Shown piece by piece: positions 1 to 8,098 of a DNA stretch of 64,000 nucleotides. This DNA comes from Flavobacterium aquatile LMG 4008 = ATCC 11947. Lineage in GTDB: Bacteria; Bacteroidota; Bacteroidia; Flavobacteriales; Flavobacteriaceae. Position numbers and translations under genes: made by a program. The stretch covers positions 1 to 64,000 of the forward strand of contig NZ_JRHH01000001.1 of the NCBI RefSeq assembly GCF_000757385.1, in the 5' to 3' direction. The first letter of the stretch is position 1. Each line of letters opens with the position of its first letter. The notes beneath the pieces were generated by a model. It was not told the origin of the DNA. It saw nothing but the letters and a program-made list of their open reading frames with translations, and searched no databases.

Positions 1-765
1 CGATCAGGAGCAGGAATTATTTTGATAAACGACAAGAACGGATACCATTCACAAAAAGGAGTTCGATTGACATATGCGCATCACTTGATGTTTTCAAGAG
101 ATAAAGTAGATTTAAATCAATTATCATTTGGTATAAGTGCTGGGTTTGCTCAGAGTTTGTTGGATGAAACCGATTTTTATTTAGCTAATCCAGAGTATGA
201 TCCGATTATTGATGGTACTATTGAACAAAAAGCATCTTATTTTAATGTAGATATTGGAGCTTCGTATAATTATTTAGATTTTTATGTTCATGCTACAGTA
301 AAAAATGCATTGGCTAGCGATAGAAAATTATATACTGATAGAGAACCAGTAGATTTAAAACGTTTAATTTTAAACTCTGGATATACTTTTGGAGATGAAG
401 AAACTATTATGTGGGAACCATCATTTATGTTTCAATACGTTAGTCAGACTAAGGAATCTTTGATTGATTTAAACGTAAAAGCATACAAGACATTAGCAAC
501 AGGAACGCTTTGGGGTGGATTATCATACAGAAGAAGTCTTGACGGTGCTCAATATATAGAAGGAAGTTCTGTTGCGGATCAAAAGCTACAATACATCACG
601 CCAATTGTTGGGTTTAACTTTAATAATTTTATGGTTTCCTATACTTATTCTCATTTGTTAGGGAATGTAAAATTTGATACAGGAGGATTTCATCAGATCA
701 CACTTGGAATAAACTTATTCTGCAAGCAAGAGAAATATGATTGTAATTGTCCTGCGGTGAATTAA
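1..765 (+). CDS. PorP/SprF family type IX secretion membrane protein (5'-truncated)
   Basis: The frame is open from the first base and stops at 765, so the start codon and any signal peptide lie outside the window; the TTG at 22 is internal. The 254 visible residues show the family's NDKNGYHSQ segment followed by amphipathic beta-strand alternation, and end in a Cys-containing tail (CKQEKYDCNCPAVN). PorP/SprF proteins are outer-membrane barrels tied to the type IX secretion and gliding machinery, often encoded beside a large cell-surface protein; any such partner would be off-window. A shared bidirectional terminator follows. The family call is firm. Which paralogue it is cannot be decided, because genomes of this group carry many. 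Confidence 0.85.
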   Translation, partial: RSGAGIILINDKNGYHSQKGVRLTYAHHLMFSRDKVDLNQLSFGISAGFAQSLLDETDFYLANPEYDPIIDGTIEQKASYFNVDIGASYNYLDFYVHATVKNALASDRKLYTDREPVDLKRLILNSGYTFGDEETIMWEPSFMFQYVSQTKESLIDLNVKAYKTLATGTLWGGLSYRRSLDGAQYIEGSSVADQKLQYITPIVGFNFNNFMVSYTYSHLLGNVKFDTGGFHQITLGINLFCKQEKYDCNCPAVN

Positions 766-780
766 GACAATAATAAAAAA

Positions 781-808
781 GCCTTCTGTGATAACAGAAG
801 GCTTTTTT
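781..808. terminator. Bidirectional intrinsic terminator
   Basis: A perfect 9-bp stem GCCTTCTGT/ACAGAAGGC with loop GATA is flanked by an A-run on the left and a T-run on the right. It can end transcription of the convergent PorP/SprF gene (plus) and NTF2-like gene (minus). Confidence 0.85.
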
Positions 809-1170
809 TATGAATGATAAACTCTTGAAGCTATAATTTTTTCTTCTTTTATTTCGAGAACTTCTGCAACTAGCATTTCGTCTTCTCCTTCAACTGTTCT
901 TACATATTCCATAAAAACTCTATCTGGACTTGAAGTTATTGAAGTTACTTTGTAATTAAGTGTTGGCAATCTATCGAATGCTTCTTGCCACCATGTGCGT
1001 AAAGCATTTTTTCCTATTATTAATCCTTTTGTTTCTGGATGCCTTACTTTTAGCTTTGGACTAAAATGTTGTGCTTCGTCATCATATAATGATAGGAGTT
1101 TTTCTAAGTTGTGTGCGTTGAAAGCTTCAAACCAAGAATGTGCAATTGATGTGTTTTTTAAACTATCCAT
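808..1170 (-). CDS. Nuclear transport factor 2 (SnoaL-like) family protein
   Basis: A 120-residue single-domain protein with the alpha+beta cone pattern of NTF2-like proteins. An N-terminal helix (HSWFEAFNAHNLEKLLSLY) is followed by the region around 'DDEAQHFSP', then a helix with KNALRTWWQEAF, then beta strands ending near the C-terminus. Such proteins are small cytosolic enzymes or ligand-binding scaffolds, and the substrate cannot be predicted. There is no signal peptide. The gene starts just downstream of the terminator of the pseudouridine synthase gene, so it is probably transcribed separately. The fold assignment is likely; the function is unknown. Confidence 0.7.
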   Translation of the reverse strand: MDSLKNTSIAHSWFEAFNAHNLEKLLSLYDDEAQHFSPKLKVRHPETKGLIIGKNALRTWWQEAFDRLPTLNYKVTSITSSPDRVFMEYVRTVEGEDEMLVAEVLEIKEEKIIASRVYHS

Positions 1171-1179
1171 GGATAAAAA

Positions 1180-1200
1180 AACCTAAAGAGACTTTAGGTT
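1180..1200 (-). terminator. Intrinsic terminator of the pseudouridine synthase gene
   Basis: Stem AACCTAAAG / CTTTAGGTT with a 3-base loop, followed on the minus strand by a T-run. The stop codon of the upstream-transcribed gene (1199-1201) sits at the base of the stem. Confidence 0.75.
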
Positions 1201-2068
1201 ATATATTTTTTAAATTAATTATTTCTTGTTCTGTAAGTGCGCGCCAATTTCCTCGAGGAAGATTCTTTTTGGTTAAACCTCCAAAGGCAACTCTATCTAC
1301 TTTGATAACTGTATATTTGAAGTTTTCGAAAATTGCTCTAACTACTTTTACGTTTGGAGTTCTTAGTTTTATACCAATTTCATTTTTTGACTCGTTTTCG
1401 ATATAGCTTACTTCATCAACAAAAAGTCTATGTCCATCTAAAGTTACACCTTTAGATATTTTTTCTAAATCTTCAAATTTTAAGTTTTTATCTAAGGTTA
1501 CTTGATATATTTTAGGAGATTTTTGATTTGGCAAACTAAACTTACGGATGATATCAGTATCATTTGTGAATAATAATAAACCAGTTGTGTTTTTGTCCAT
1601 TCTACCAATAGGTTGCATTCTATATGTTGTTGCGCCTTTTATTAGCTCAAGAACATTTCTGTGATCGCCATCGTCTTCATTAGAAGTTGTAAAGTTTTTA
1701 GGTTTGTTAAGTACAAAATATTCTTTCTTTTCGGGCATTAAAGTTGCACCGTCAAAGTTAACTACATCACCAGGTTTTACTTTGTAACCCATTTCTGTAA
1801 CTGGAATTCCATTTACTTTTACATTACCTGATTGGATGTAAATATCGGCATCACGACGTGAACAAGCACCTGAGTTGGAGATGTATTTGTTTAAACGAAT
1901 TTCATCTGACTTTATTGGTTTTGGTACGTTTGGGGAGTCTTTTTTTACTATTGGTTTTTTATTTTGAGAACGTTTTGCCATAGCAGGTTTAGGTGTTGAG
2001 CTAGTTTTTTTTCTATCTCCACTTGGTTTGCTTGTGCTTGTTCGTTTTTTATTGTTTGAATTTTCCAT
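1199..2068 (-). CDS. RsuA/RluB-family rRNA pseudouridine synthase
   Basis: This enzyme isomerises a specific uridine in ribosomal RNA, most likely 23S, to pseudouridine. Residues 1-55 are a Lys/Ser/Pro-rich basic tail. An S4 RNA-binding domain follows at about 57-110 (RLNKYISNSGACSRRDAD), then the catalytic domain with GRMDKNTTGLLLFTND, placing the catalytic Asp at 158. Length is 289 residues, long for the family only because of the tail, which is common in Bacteroidota homologues. The ATG at 2068 is preceded by a TAnnTTTG promoter element. The family is certain; the exact target position (RluB or RluF type) cannot be read from sequence. Confidence 0.88.
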   Translation of the reverse strand: MENSNNKKRTSTSKPSGDRKKTSSTPKPAMAKRSQNKKPIVKKDSPNVPKPIKSDEIRLNKYISNSGACSRRDADIYIQSGNVKVNGIPVTEMGYKVKPGDVVNFDGATLMPEKKEYFVLNKPKNFTTSNEDDGDHRNVLELIKGATTYRMQPIGRMDKNTTGLLLFTNDTDIIRKFSLPNQKSPKIYQVTLDKNLKFEDLEKISKGVTLDGHRLFVDEVSYIENESKNEIGIKLRTPNVKVVRAIFENFKYTVIKVDRVAFGGLTKKNLPRGNWRALTEQEIINLKNI

Positions 2069-2084
2069 TACCTTAACATTTTTG

Positions 2085-2092
2085 CAAAGGTA
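2085..2092 (-). promoter_or_regulatory. -7 promoter element (TACCTTTG) for the pseudouridine synthase
   Basis: Minus-strand TACCTTTG matches the Bacteroidota primary sigma -7 consensus TAnnTTTG and lies 16 nt upstream of the ATG at 2068, giving a short leader. Confidence 0.6.
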
Positions 2093-2130
2093 CTCTTTTT
2101 AACTGAATTTCAGCGCTATGGTTTGCCAAA

Positions 2131-2226
2131 TAGCCCAGATTGAGTGGAAAGCTCCCGATTTTTATCGGGACTTGGAAGGAAAGCTGGAAAAAGGTATAGC
2201 AATTGCTCTATCGATTCGCTCCTAAA
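2131..2226 (+). repeat. Dispersed intergenic palindromic repeat, copy A (short type)
   Basis: Starts TAGCCCAGATTGAGTGGAAAGC, contains the hairpin TCCCGAT/ATCGGGA, then GGAAAGCTGG, and ends ATTCGCTCCTAAA. The same start, central hairpin and end recur in other intergenic copies of this window. The right end overlaps the murI stop codon (TAG, complement of 2222-2224). Confidence 0.75.
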
Positions 2227-3001
2227 AATCTTTCTTTATAACTGTGTAATTGTCTCCTACAATTTCTGTTAAGACCTTAGGATTGGCGTTTGTGTAGAAT
2301 ATTTGAGAGCTTTTTTCTAATGAATTTCTAAATCCAACTTTGTTTTCAAGAATTGATTTTGTTTGGCGAGCAACGGCGTCTCCAGAGTCGATTATTTTTA
2401 TATTTTGTGGGATAAGTTTTTTTATTTGTGGAATCAAATAAGGATAATGGGTGCAACCAAGTACTAGATAATCGATGTTTTGATTGATCATTGGTGTAAG
2501 ATATTCTTTAAGTAATTTGGTCATTTCTGGTGAATTCATTTCGCCATTTTCAATGAGTGTTACTAGGTTGTATCCTATTTGTTCTATGATGGTTATGTCT
2601 TGAAATTTTTCTACATTTTTGTGAAAAAGTTCGCTGTTTAGTGTGCCTTTGGTGGCTAGAATTCCGATTTTTTGGGTTTGCGAATTGGTTGCTGCTGGTT
2701 TTATTGCAGGCTCAATGCCAATGAAAGGAACGTCGTATTTATCGCGTAGTTCTTTTATGGCGTTGGTTGTTGCTGTATTGCAAGCTACGACTATTAGTTT
2801 GCAGTTTTGGTTGAGTAGAAATTCGGTGTTTTTGAAGCTTAATTCTATAATTTCGTCTTTTGACTTTTGTCCGTAAGGTGCATTCTTACTATCGGCAAGA
2901 TAAATGGTGTTTTCGATTGGAAGCAGTTGATGTATCTCTTTCCAGATTGATGTTCCGCCGATGCCGGAGTCGAAAAGGCCTATTGGATTATTATTTGTCA
3001 T
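2222..3001 (-). CDS. murI: Glutamate racemase
   Basis: Converts L-glutamate to D-glutamate for peptidoglycan stem peptides in the cytosol. The 259 residues are full length. The N-terminal LFDSGIGG motif carries the proton-transfer Asp (11). The two catalytic cysteines are Cys74 in VVACNTATTNA and Cys183 in VLGCTHYPYL. The gene follows the skp-like genes of the envelope locus, but a terminator and its own -7 box separate it from them. The -7 box (3006-3013) ends only 4 nt before the ATG, so the transcript may be nearly leaderless. The stop codon is contributed by the end of a dispersed repeat. Confidence 0.95.
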   Translation of the reverse strand: MTNNNPIGLFDSGIGGTSIWKEIHQLLPIENTIYLADSKNAPYGQKSKDEIIELSFKNTEFLLNQNCKLIVVACNTATTNAIKELRDKYDVPFIGIEPAIKPAATNSQTQKIGILATKGTLNSELFHKNVEKFQDITIIEQIGYNLVTLIENGEMNSPEMTKLLKEYLTPMINQNIDYLVLGCTHYPYLIPQIKKLIPQNIKIIDSGDAVARQTKSILENKVGFRNSLEKSSQIFYTNANPKVLTEIVGDNYTVIKKDF

Positions 3002-3005
3002 AAAG

Positions 3006-3013
3006 CAAATGTA
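3006..3013 (-). promoter_or_regulatory. -7 promoter element (TACATTTG) for murI
   Basis: Minus-strand TACATTTG directly follows the T-tract of the preceding terminator and ends 4 nt before the murI ATG. This implies a very short or absent 5' leader if it is used. Confidence 0.55.
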
Positions 3014-3020
3014 AAAAAAA

Positions 3021-3043
3021 ACTGCTCAAATTAATTGAGCAGT
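3021..3043 (-). terminator. Terminator of the porG-uppS-bamA-skp locus
   Basis: Perfect 9-bp stem ACTGCTCAA/TTGAGCAGT with a 5-base loop, followed on the minus strand by a run of nine T. It closes the long minus-strand envelope locus before murI. Confidence 0.85.
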
Positions 3044-3067
3044 TTTGATATTTTGTGTTAAAAGATA

Positions 3068-3568
3068 TTAGAAACCTAAATCTTTCTTTACGTCAGCAGT
3101 TAAGTCTGGACCATCAGCTAATAATAAATTTTCAGCATTCATGATATATTGATATCCTTTTGCTTTACCTACTTTTTGGATAGAAGTTTTGATTTTTTCC
3201 TGTAAAGGTTTCATTAATTCTGTTTCTTTCTTTTGAAGGTCGTTTTGAGCAGTTTCTTTATATTCGTTGATTCTTTTAATCATATCTTGTACTTCTGTAG
3301 TACGCGTTTGATTAACAGCTTCAGAAACGGTTGTTGATTCTGTATCGTATTTTTTAATTTTTGCTTGATACTCGTCTACTAATGTTTTGTATTCTTTATC
3401 GTAAGTTTCACTCAATTTTTTTAATTGATTTTGAGCGTCTATCATAGCAGGCATTTTAGTTAGGATTTCATAAGTATCTACGTGAGCTACTTTTGCCTGA
3501 GCATTAATAGTTTGAGCACCAAGAAATGCTATTGCAGCTATTAATAAAGTTTTAAATTGTTTCATCAT
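3068..3568 (-). CDS. OmpH/Skp-family periplasmic chaperone (short paralogue)
   Basis: A periplasmic holdase that carries unfolded outer-membrane proteins to the BAM complex. It has a signal peptide of about 23 residues (ending INAQA), then the OmpH opening VAHVDTYEILTKMP, a long coiled-coil tentacle rich in Lys/Glu at about 40-125, and the closing strand region YQYIMNAENLLLADGPDLT. Length (166) is normal for Skp. It lies 27 nt downstream of a longer paralogue and below bamA, as in other Bacteroidota where a Skp pair follows BamA. The chaperone role is inferred from family and context. Confidence 0.88.
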   Translation of the reverse strand: MMKQFKTLLIAAIAFLGAQTINAQAKVAHVDTYEILTKMPAMIDAQNQLKKLSETYDKEYKTLVDEYQAKIKKYDTESTTVSEAVNQTRTTEVQDMIKRINEYKETAQNDLQKKETELMKPLQEKIKTSIQKVGKAKGYQYIMNAENLLLADGPDLTADVKKDLGF

Positions 3569-3595
3569 TCTTAATTATTATAGTTATTAATTTTA

Positions 3596-4639
3596 TTAGG
3601 GTTTTGGCGTTTCTGCCTCTTTATTTTTCTTTTCTTCTTCTTTAGCTAATTTAGCAGCGGCTCTATCGGCTAATGTTTTTTCTCTTTTTTCTTGAGCTGC
3701 TTTTTTTCTATCTTCAATTACTTTTTTTCTTTCTTCTAATGTTTTAGCTTTAGCCTCTGCTGCTTTAACTTTGGTTTCTTCAACTGCTGTTTTTTTATCT
3801 TCGGCAGAGGTTTCTTTATTAGAAGTTTCTTCTTTTGTTGCTTCAGTTTTTGGGTCTGTTACTGCTTTATCAGAAACTATGCCATTTTTTTTATCTTCTC
3901 TTTCTTGAAGGATTTGTTTTCTTCTAGCTTCGGCTGCATCTTTCTTTTCTTGAGCTGCTATTTTTCTATCGTCTATTATTTTTTGACGTGCAGCTTTACT
4001 TTCGTCTAATTTTTTTTGACGATCAGAAAGATTTGGATTTTCGTTGATAAAGTCTTGTTTTCTTTCGGCTTCTTCTTCTTTTGCTAGTTGTTTAGCAGTC
4101 ATTTGCTCTCTTTTCTCTGCTCTAGTTATTCTTGTTACAACTTGATCACTAATGTTGTGTCTTTTGTCTGCAAATAACATTGTTAAATCGGAAGATCTAT
4201 CAAAAACAAAATCGTATTTTTTTAATTCAGATATATCTTGAACTATGTTAAAAACTTGGTCTTGAATTGGTTTTACTAGTACTGCTTTTTGAGCCATCAA
4301 ATCGCCATTTGGACCAAATCTTTTTTGCTGGTATTCTAATAATTCTGTTTCTAGAAACGCAATTTCGGCTTCGCGTTCTTCAAGAAGTTCTTTCGTTAAA
4401 AGTACTCTTTCAGATTTTAGAGTTTCTTTTTGGTTGGCAATATCTACCTTTTTTTCTTCTATTTCTTGCTTCCACTTTTGAGCTTTTTGCTCCAATTGGT
4501 TTTTAGCTTCGGCATAATCGGGTACTTTTTCTAGAATATACTCCATGTCTATATATCCAATTTTCACACCTCTAGTTTGTGCCACTACATTAATTGTGAA
4601 AAATGATGTAGTTAATAGTATTAAAATATATTTTCTCAT
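3596..4639 (-). CDS. OmpH/Skp-family protein with long charged C-terminal extension
   Basis: The start was taken as the ATG at 4639, because it begins directly with a signal peptide (MRKYILILLTTSFF, cleavage after NVVAQ); the longer open frame adds nine residues without rationale. The OmpH domain begins VKIGYIDMEYILEKVPDYAEA and runs to about residue 190. After it comes roughly 150 residues of almost uninterrupted Lys/Glu/Ala/Arg (RKKAAQEKREKTLADRAAAK and similar), predicted to be one long charged helix, ending in KEAETPKP. A typical Skp is about 170 residues, so this doubles the protein. It sits between bamA and the short skp, consistent with an envelope chaperone. The role of the extension is unknown. 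Confidence 0.85.
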   Translation of the reverse strand: MRKYILILLTTSFFTINVVAQTRGVKIGYIDMEYILEKVPDYAEAKNQLEQKAQKWKQEIEEKKVDIANQKETLKSERVLLTKELLEEREAEIAFLETELLEYQQKRFGPNGDLMAQKAVLVKPIQDQVFNIVQDISELKKYDFVFDRSSDLTMLFADKRHNISDQVVTRITRAEKREQMTAKQLAKEEEAERKQDFINENPNLSDRQKKLDESKAARQKIIDDRKIAAQEKKDAAEARRKQILQEREDKKNGIVSDKAVTDPKTEATKEETSNKETSAEDKKTAVEETKVKAAEAKAKTLEERKKVIEDRKKAAQEKREKTLADRAAAKLAKEEEKKNKEAETPKP

Positions 4640-4671
4640 AACTTGTTGTTTTAGAAATCTAAACAAATATA

Positions 4672-7347
4672 CTAAAATTGTTGTCCAATAATAAAATGTG
4701 TTTCCCAGCCATTTTTAACTGTTGAACCTGGAATAGCATCAAATCCATGACCAAAATCTATACCAAGTAATCCAAATGCTGGCATGAATACACGTAATCC
4801 AAAACCTGCAGAACGTTGTAATTGAAAAGGATTGTAATTTTTAAAGCTGTTGAAAGATGATCCTGCTTCAAGAAAACCTAACACATAAATTGATGCTTGA
4901 GATTTCATTGTTATTGGATATCTTAACTCTAATGAGAATTTATTATAGATAATATCTCCGTCGGTACTTGATAATGATTGATTAGGATAACCTCTTAATT
5001 GAACTACTTCACGACCGTCTAATGCGAAGTTGGCAAGACCATCACCACCAACGAAGAAACGTTCAAATGGTACTAAACCTCTATCGCTATTGTAGGCACC
5101 CAAGAAACCAAATTCCCCTAATGTTCTTAATGTTAATTTCTCATATATTTGAGAAAACGATTCGGCTTTGAATTTTACTTTATAATATTCTAACCAGTTG
5201 AATTTCTTTTGGTCAACTTTTCCTCTATCTGTTGAAGCCGATTCGTAATCATCGCCTACAGTTTCGTAGATAAGATTGTTAGGTGTAGAATTCTCAGTTT
5301 CTACTAAATAATCGCCTGGTCCAGGAATTTCCCCATCAGCATTAACAACCGTTTCATACGGGAAGTTATCGCCAGTATATTGTACTTTGTATTCTTTTTT
5401 GTTTTCTAATTCGGCATAATCTACTTTGTTGAACAAAGAGTAAGGAGGTGTGAATTTGGCAGTTAAACTAAATTCTGATCCTTTTGTTGGGAAAATTGGA
5501 CTATTACCTTTGTTGTTTCTTGTTATTCCAAATGTGTAAGCTAAATTTCTTGATGAACCATTCCCAAATGTAAATAATCCAGTATTATAATTATTTAAAT
5601 CATAGTATTGAAAACTAATTGCATTTGATAAATAGAAATAGTTATCTGGCACTGTTAGCCTTTTTCCTAAACCAACAGAAAGTGAGGTGATGTTAAAACT
5701 TTTATCTCTATTTACACTACTTGAACTTCCAGTATACAAAAATTGTTTACTATGTGATAATGATGTTGAAAAACTTACCGGTTTTTTACCGCCAAACCAT
5801 GGTTCTGAAAAAGATAAACTGTAGGTTTGAAAGAATGAACTTGCTTGTGCTCTTAAAGATACTTTTTGTCCGTCACCCATTGGGACTGGTCTGTAAGCTT
5901 CTTTTTTAAACATATTTCTAACAGAGAAATTGTTAAAAGATAGACCTAAAGTTCCGATGAAACCTCCACCACCATAACCTCCTTGAAGTTCTATTTGACT
6001 AGATCCTTTTTCTACAACTTTCCAGTCTAAATCAACTGTTCCTGCAACAGGATCGGCATTTTTTACATCTGGAGAAATTGCTTCAGGATCGAAGAAACCT
6101 AATTGTCCTAATTCTCTAATGGTAGAGATTACTTCTTCTTTGTTCCACTTTTCGCCCGGTTTTGTTCTAAGTTCTCTATAGATTACTCTATCATTTGTCT
6201 TATCATTTCCAGAAACAGTTACTCTGTTAAAGTAAGCAAGCGGACCTTCAACAACTCTAATTTCGAAGTTAATCGAATCATTTTCTGTTTTTACTTCTAC
6301 CGCATTAACATTTGAAAATAAATAACCATTGTTTTGGTATAAATTGGTTATATCATCTCCATCTGGTTTAGACTTGTCTGCGATTCTTTTTTCTAATAAT
6401 ACTCCATTATAGGTATCACCTTTATTAATGGCTAATACACGTTTTAAGAATTGATCTGAGTATACTGTGTTTCCTAAGAATTTGATATCGCCAAAGTAGT
6501 ATTTATTTCCTTCTTCAACTTTTACATTAATAGCAATCTTGTTTTTAGATTTATCTAACCATACAGAATCAGAAACAATTCTTGCATCTCTGTAACCTTG
6601 TTCTTTGTATTTATCGGCAATGGATGTTAAATCTTCTTTGTATTTTTCTTTAATAAACTTAGATGATTTAAAAATTCTAATAGGATTAACTGTCTTGGTA
6701 TTTTTCATTGCTTTTCTAAGCTTTTTATCTGAAAACTTTGTATTACCTGTAAAGTCAATTTTACTGATTTTTAATTTATCACCTTTATCAATGTTTACAA
6801 TCATTTTTACTTGATTGATTACTGTAGTATCATTAACGGTGTTTATAGCTACTTTAGTATTAAAATAACCATCTTTTTTGTATTTATTTTCGAAATAATT
6901 TTTTGTAGTTGTGATAAGGTTTTCGTTAACAATTTTACCCTTTGTTAAATCGCCTTCTTTAATTAAATCTTCAACTTTGTTTTTTTTAACTCCAGTAATT
7001 TTTACATCACTAAGTTTTGGTAGCTCATTGATGTTTAGCTCTAAATAGATGCTATCGCCTTTTATTTGATTTACGTAAAAATCTATTTTATTGAATAAGC
7101 CTAATTTGCCTAATTTTTTAATTGCATTACTTATTTCTTCTCCAGGAATCGTTATTTCTTGACCTTTTTCAAGACCAGCAAAGGTAACTACTGTTTGTTT
7201 ATTGAAGGTGATTTTACCTGTTACATCAACATCGGCTAAAATGTATTTAGTTCCTTGATCAAAAGGCAGTCTTTCTTGTGCTTGTAGTAAAGTAACATTT
7301 CCTATAAAAAATAAGAAAAGAAATGTTTTTAAAAAATTATTTGACAC
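4672..7347 (-). CDS. bamA: BamA, outer-membrane protein assembly factor
   Basis: The essential insertase that folds beta-barrels into the outer membrane. Consecutive POTRA domains occupy roughly the first 450 residues and a 16-stranded Omp85 barrel follows, ending in the aromatic signature HFIIGQQF. The open frame extends to 7479 inside uppS, but the only start giving a clean signal peptide (SNNFLKTFLFLFFIGNVTLL, cleavage after QAQ) is a GTG at 7347, 7 nt after the uppS stop; a second GTG at 7371 is possible. About 891 residues is usual for flavobacterial BamA. A polar insertion lies between barrel strands near the middle of the C-terminal half. Co-transcribed with uppS and the skp pair. Confidence 0.92.
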   Translation of the reverse strand: MSNNFLKTFLFLFFIGNVTLLQAQERLPFDQGTKYILADVDVTGKITFNKQTVVTFAGLEKGQEITIPGEEISNAIKKLGKLGLFNKIDFYVNQIKGDSIYLELNINELPKLSDVKITGVKKNKVEDLIKEGDLTKGKIVNENLITTTKNYFENKYKKDGYFNTKVAINTVNDTTVINQVKMIVNIDKGDKLKISKIDFTGNTKFSDKKLRKAMKNTKTVNPIRIFKSSKFIKEKYKEDLTSIADKYKEQGYRDARIVSDSVWLDKSKNKIAINVKVEEGNKYYFGDIKFLGNTVYSDQFLKRVLAINKGDTYNGVLLEKRIADKSKPDGDDITNLYQNNGYLFSNVNAVEVKTENDSINFEIRVVEGPLAYFNRVTVSGNDKTNDRVIYRELRTKPGEKWNKEEVISTIRELGQLGFFDPEAISPDVKNADPVAGTVDLDWKVVEKGSSQIELQGGYGGGGFIGTLGLSFNNFSVRNMFKKEAYRPVPMGDGQKVSLRAQASSFFQTYSLSFSEPWFGGKKPVSFSTSLSHSKQFLYTGSSSSVNRDKSFNITSLSVGLGKRLTVPDNYFYLSNAISFQYYDLNNYNTGLFTFGNGSSRNLAYTFGITRNNKGNSPIFPTKGSEFSLTAKFTPPYSLFNKVDYAELENKKEYKVQYTGDNFPYETVVNADGEIPGPGDYLVETENSTPNNLIYETVGDDYESASTDRGKVDQKKFNWLEYYKVKFKAESFSQIYEKLTLRTLGEFGFLGAYNSDRGLVPFERFFVGGDGLANFALDGREVVQLRGYPNQSLSSTDGDIIYNKFSLELRYPITMKSQASIYVLGFLEAGSSFNSFKNYNPFQLQRSAGFGLRVFMPAFGLLGIDFGHGFDAIPGSTVKNGWETHFIIGQQF

Positions 7348-7354
7348 TAATATA

Positions 7355-8095
7355 TTATTTAATTTGTTCACTTGTTTTTCCGAATCTGCGTTCTCGTTTT
7401 TGATAGCTGATGATGGCTTCATATAAATCATTTTCTTTAAAATCGGGCCAAAGAACATCTGTAAAATAAAGTTCTGCATAGGCTATTTGCCATAGCAAAA
7501 AATTACTAATTCGGTGTTCGCCACTTGTTCTAATTAGTAAATCTACATCGGGTAGATTGTGCGTGTAAAGATGCTGATTTATAATTGATTCATCAATAGT
7601 ATCTATCGAAATTATATTATTTTTAACTTTATCGCTAATGTTTTTAACAACATTTATTAACTCATCTCTTGAGCCATAGCTAAGTGCGAGCGTAAGCGTC
7701 ATTCTATCATTACTTTTTGTTTTCTCAATTACTTCGTTTAATTCTTTTAAAATTGAACTTGGTAATTTGTCTATAGAACCGATAGAATTGAGTTGGATGT
7801 TGTTTTTTTGTAATGTTTTCAATTCACTTTTTAGGGAGTGAACAAGAAGTTTCATTAAGGTTTCTACTTCTAGTTTTGGTCGGTTCCAGTTTTCGGTAGA
7901 AAAGGCATATAATGTTAAATGGGTTATTCCTAGTTTTGCACAAGTTTCAACTGTTTCTCTAACCGATTTTGTACCGTTTTCATGACCAATAACTCTCAAG
8001 AAACCTTTTTGTTTTGCCCAACGACCATTGCCGTCCATAATAATGGCTACATGTTTAGGTAAGTTGTCTTTGTCTATTGAGTCAAGTAAGTTCAT
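7355..8095 (-). CDS. uppS: Isoprenyl transferase (undecaprenyl diphosphate synthase)
   Basis: Condenses isopentenyl diphosphate onto farnesyl diphosphate to make the C55 lipid carrier for peptidoglycan and surface glycans. Motifs are complete: VAIIMDGNGRWAKQKG with catalytic Asp21, HxxGxxxxR-like GHENGTKSVRE, FSTENWNRP, and the C-terminal RTSGEHRISNFLLWQ plus ELYFTDVLWPDF. The 246 residues are standard. It starts 3 nt after porG ends and overlaps the extended bamA frame, so porG, uppS and bamA are probably one transcript. Confidence 0.95.
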   Translation of the reverse strand: MNLLDSIDKDNLPKHVAIIMDGNGRWAKQKGFLRVIGHENGTKSVRETVETCAKLGITHLTLYAFSTENWNRPKLEVETLMKLLVHSLKSELKTLQKNNIQLNSIGSIDKLPSSILKELNEVIEKTKSNDRMTLTLALSYGSRDELINVVKNISDKVKNNIISIDTIDESIINQHLYTHNLPDVDLLIRTSGEHRISNFLLWQIAYAELYFTDVLWPDFKENDLYEAIISYQKRERRFGKTSEQIK

Positions 8096-8098
8096 AAT

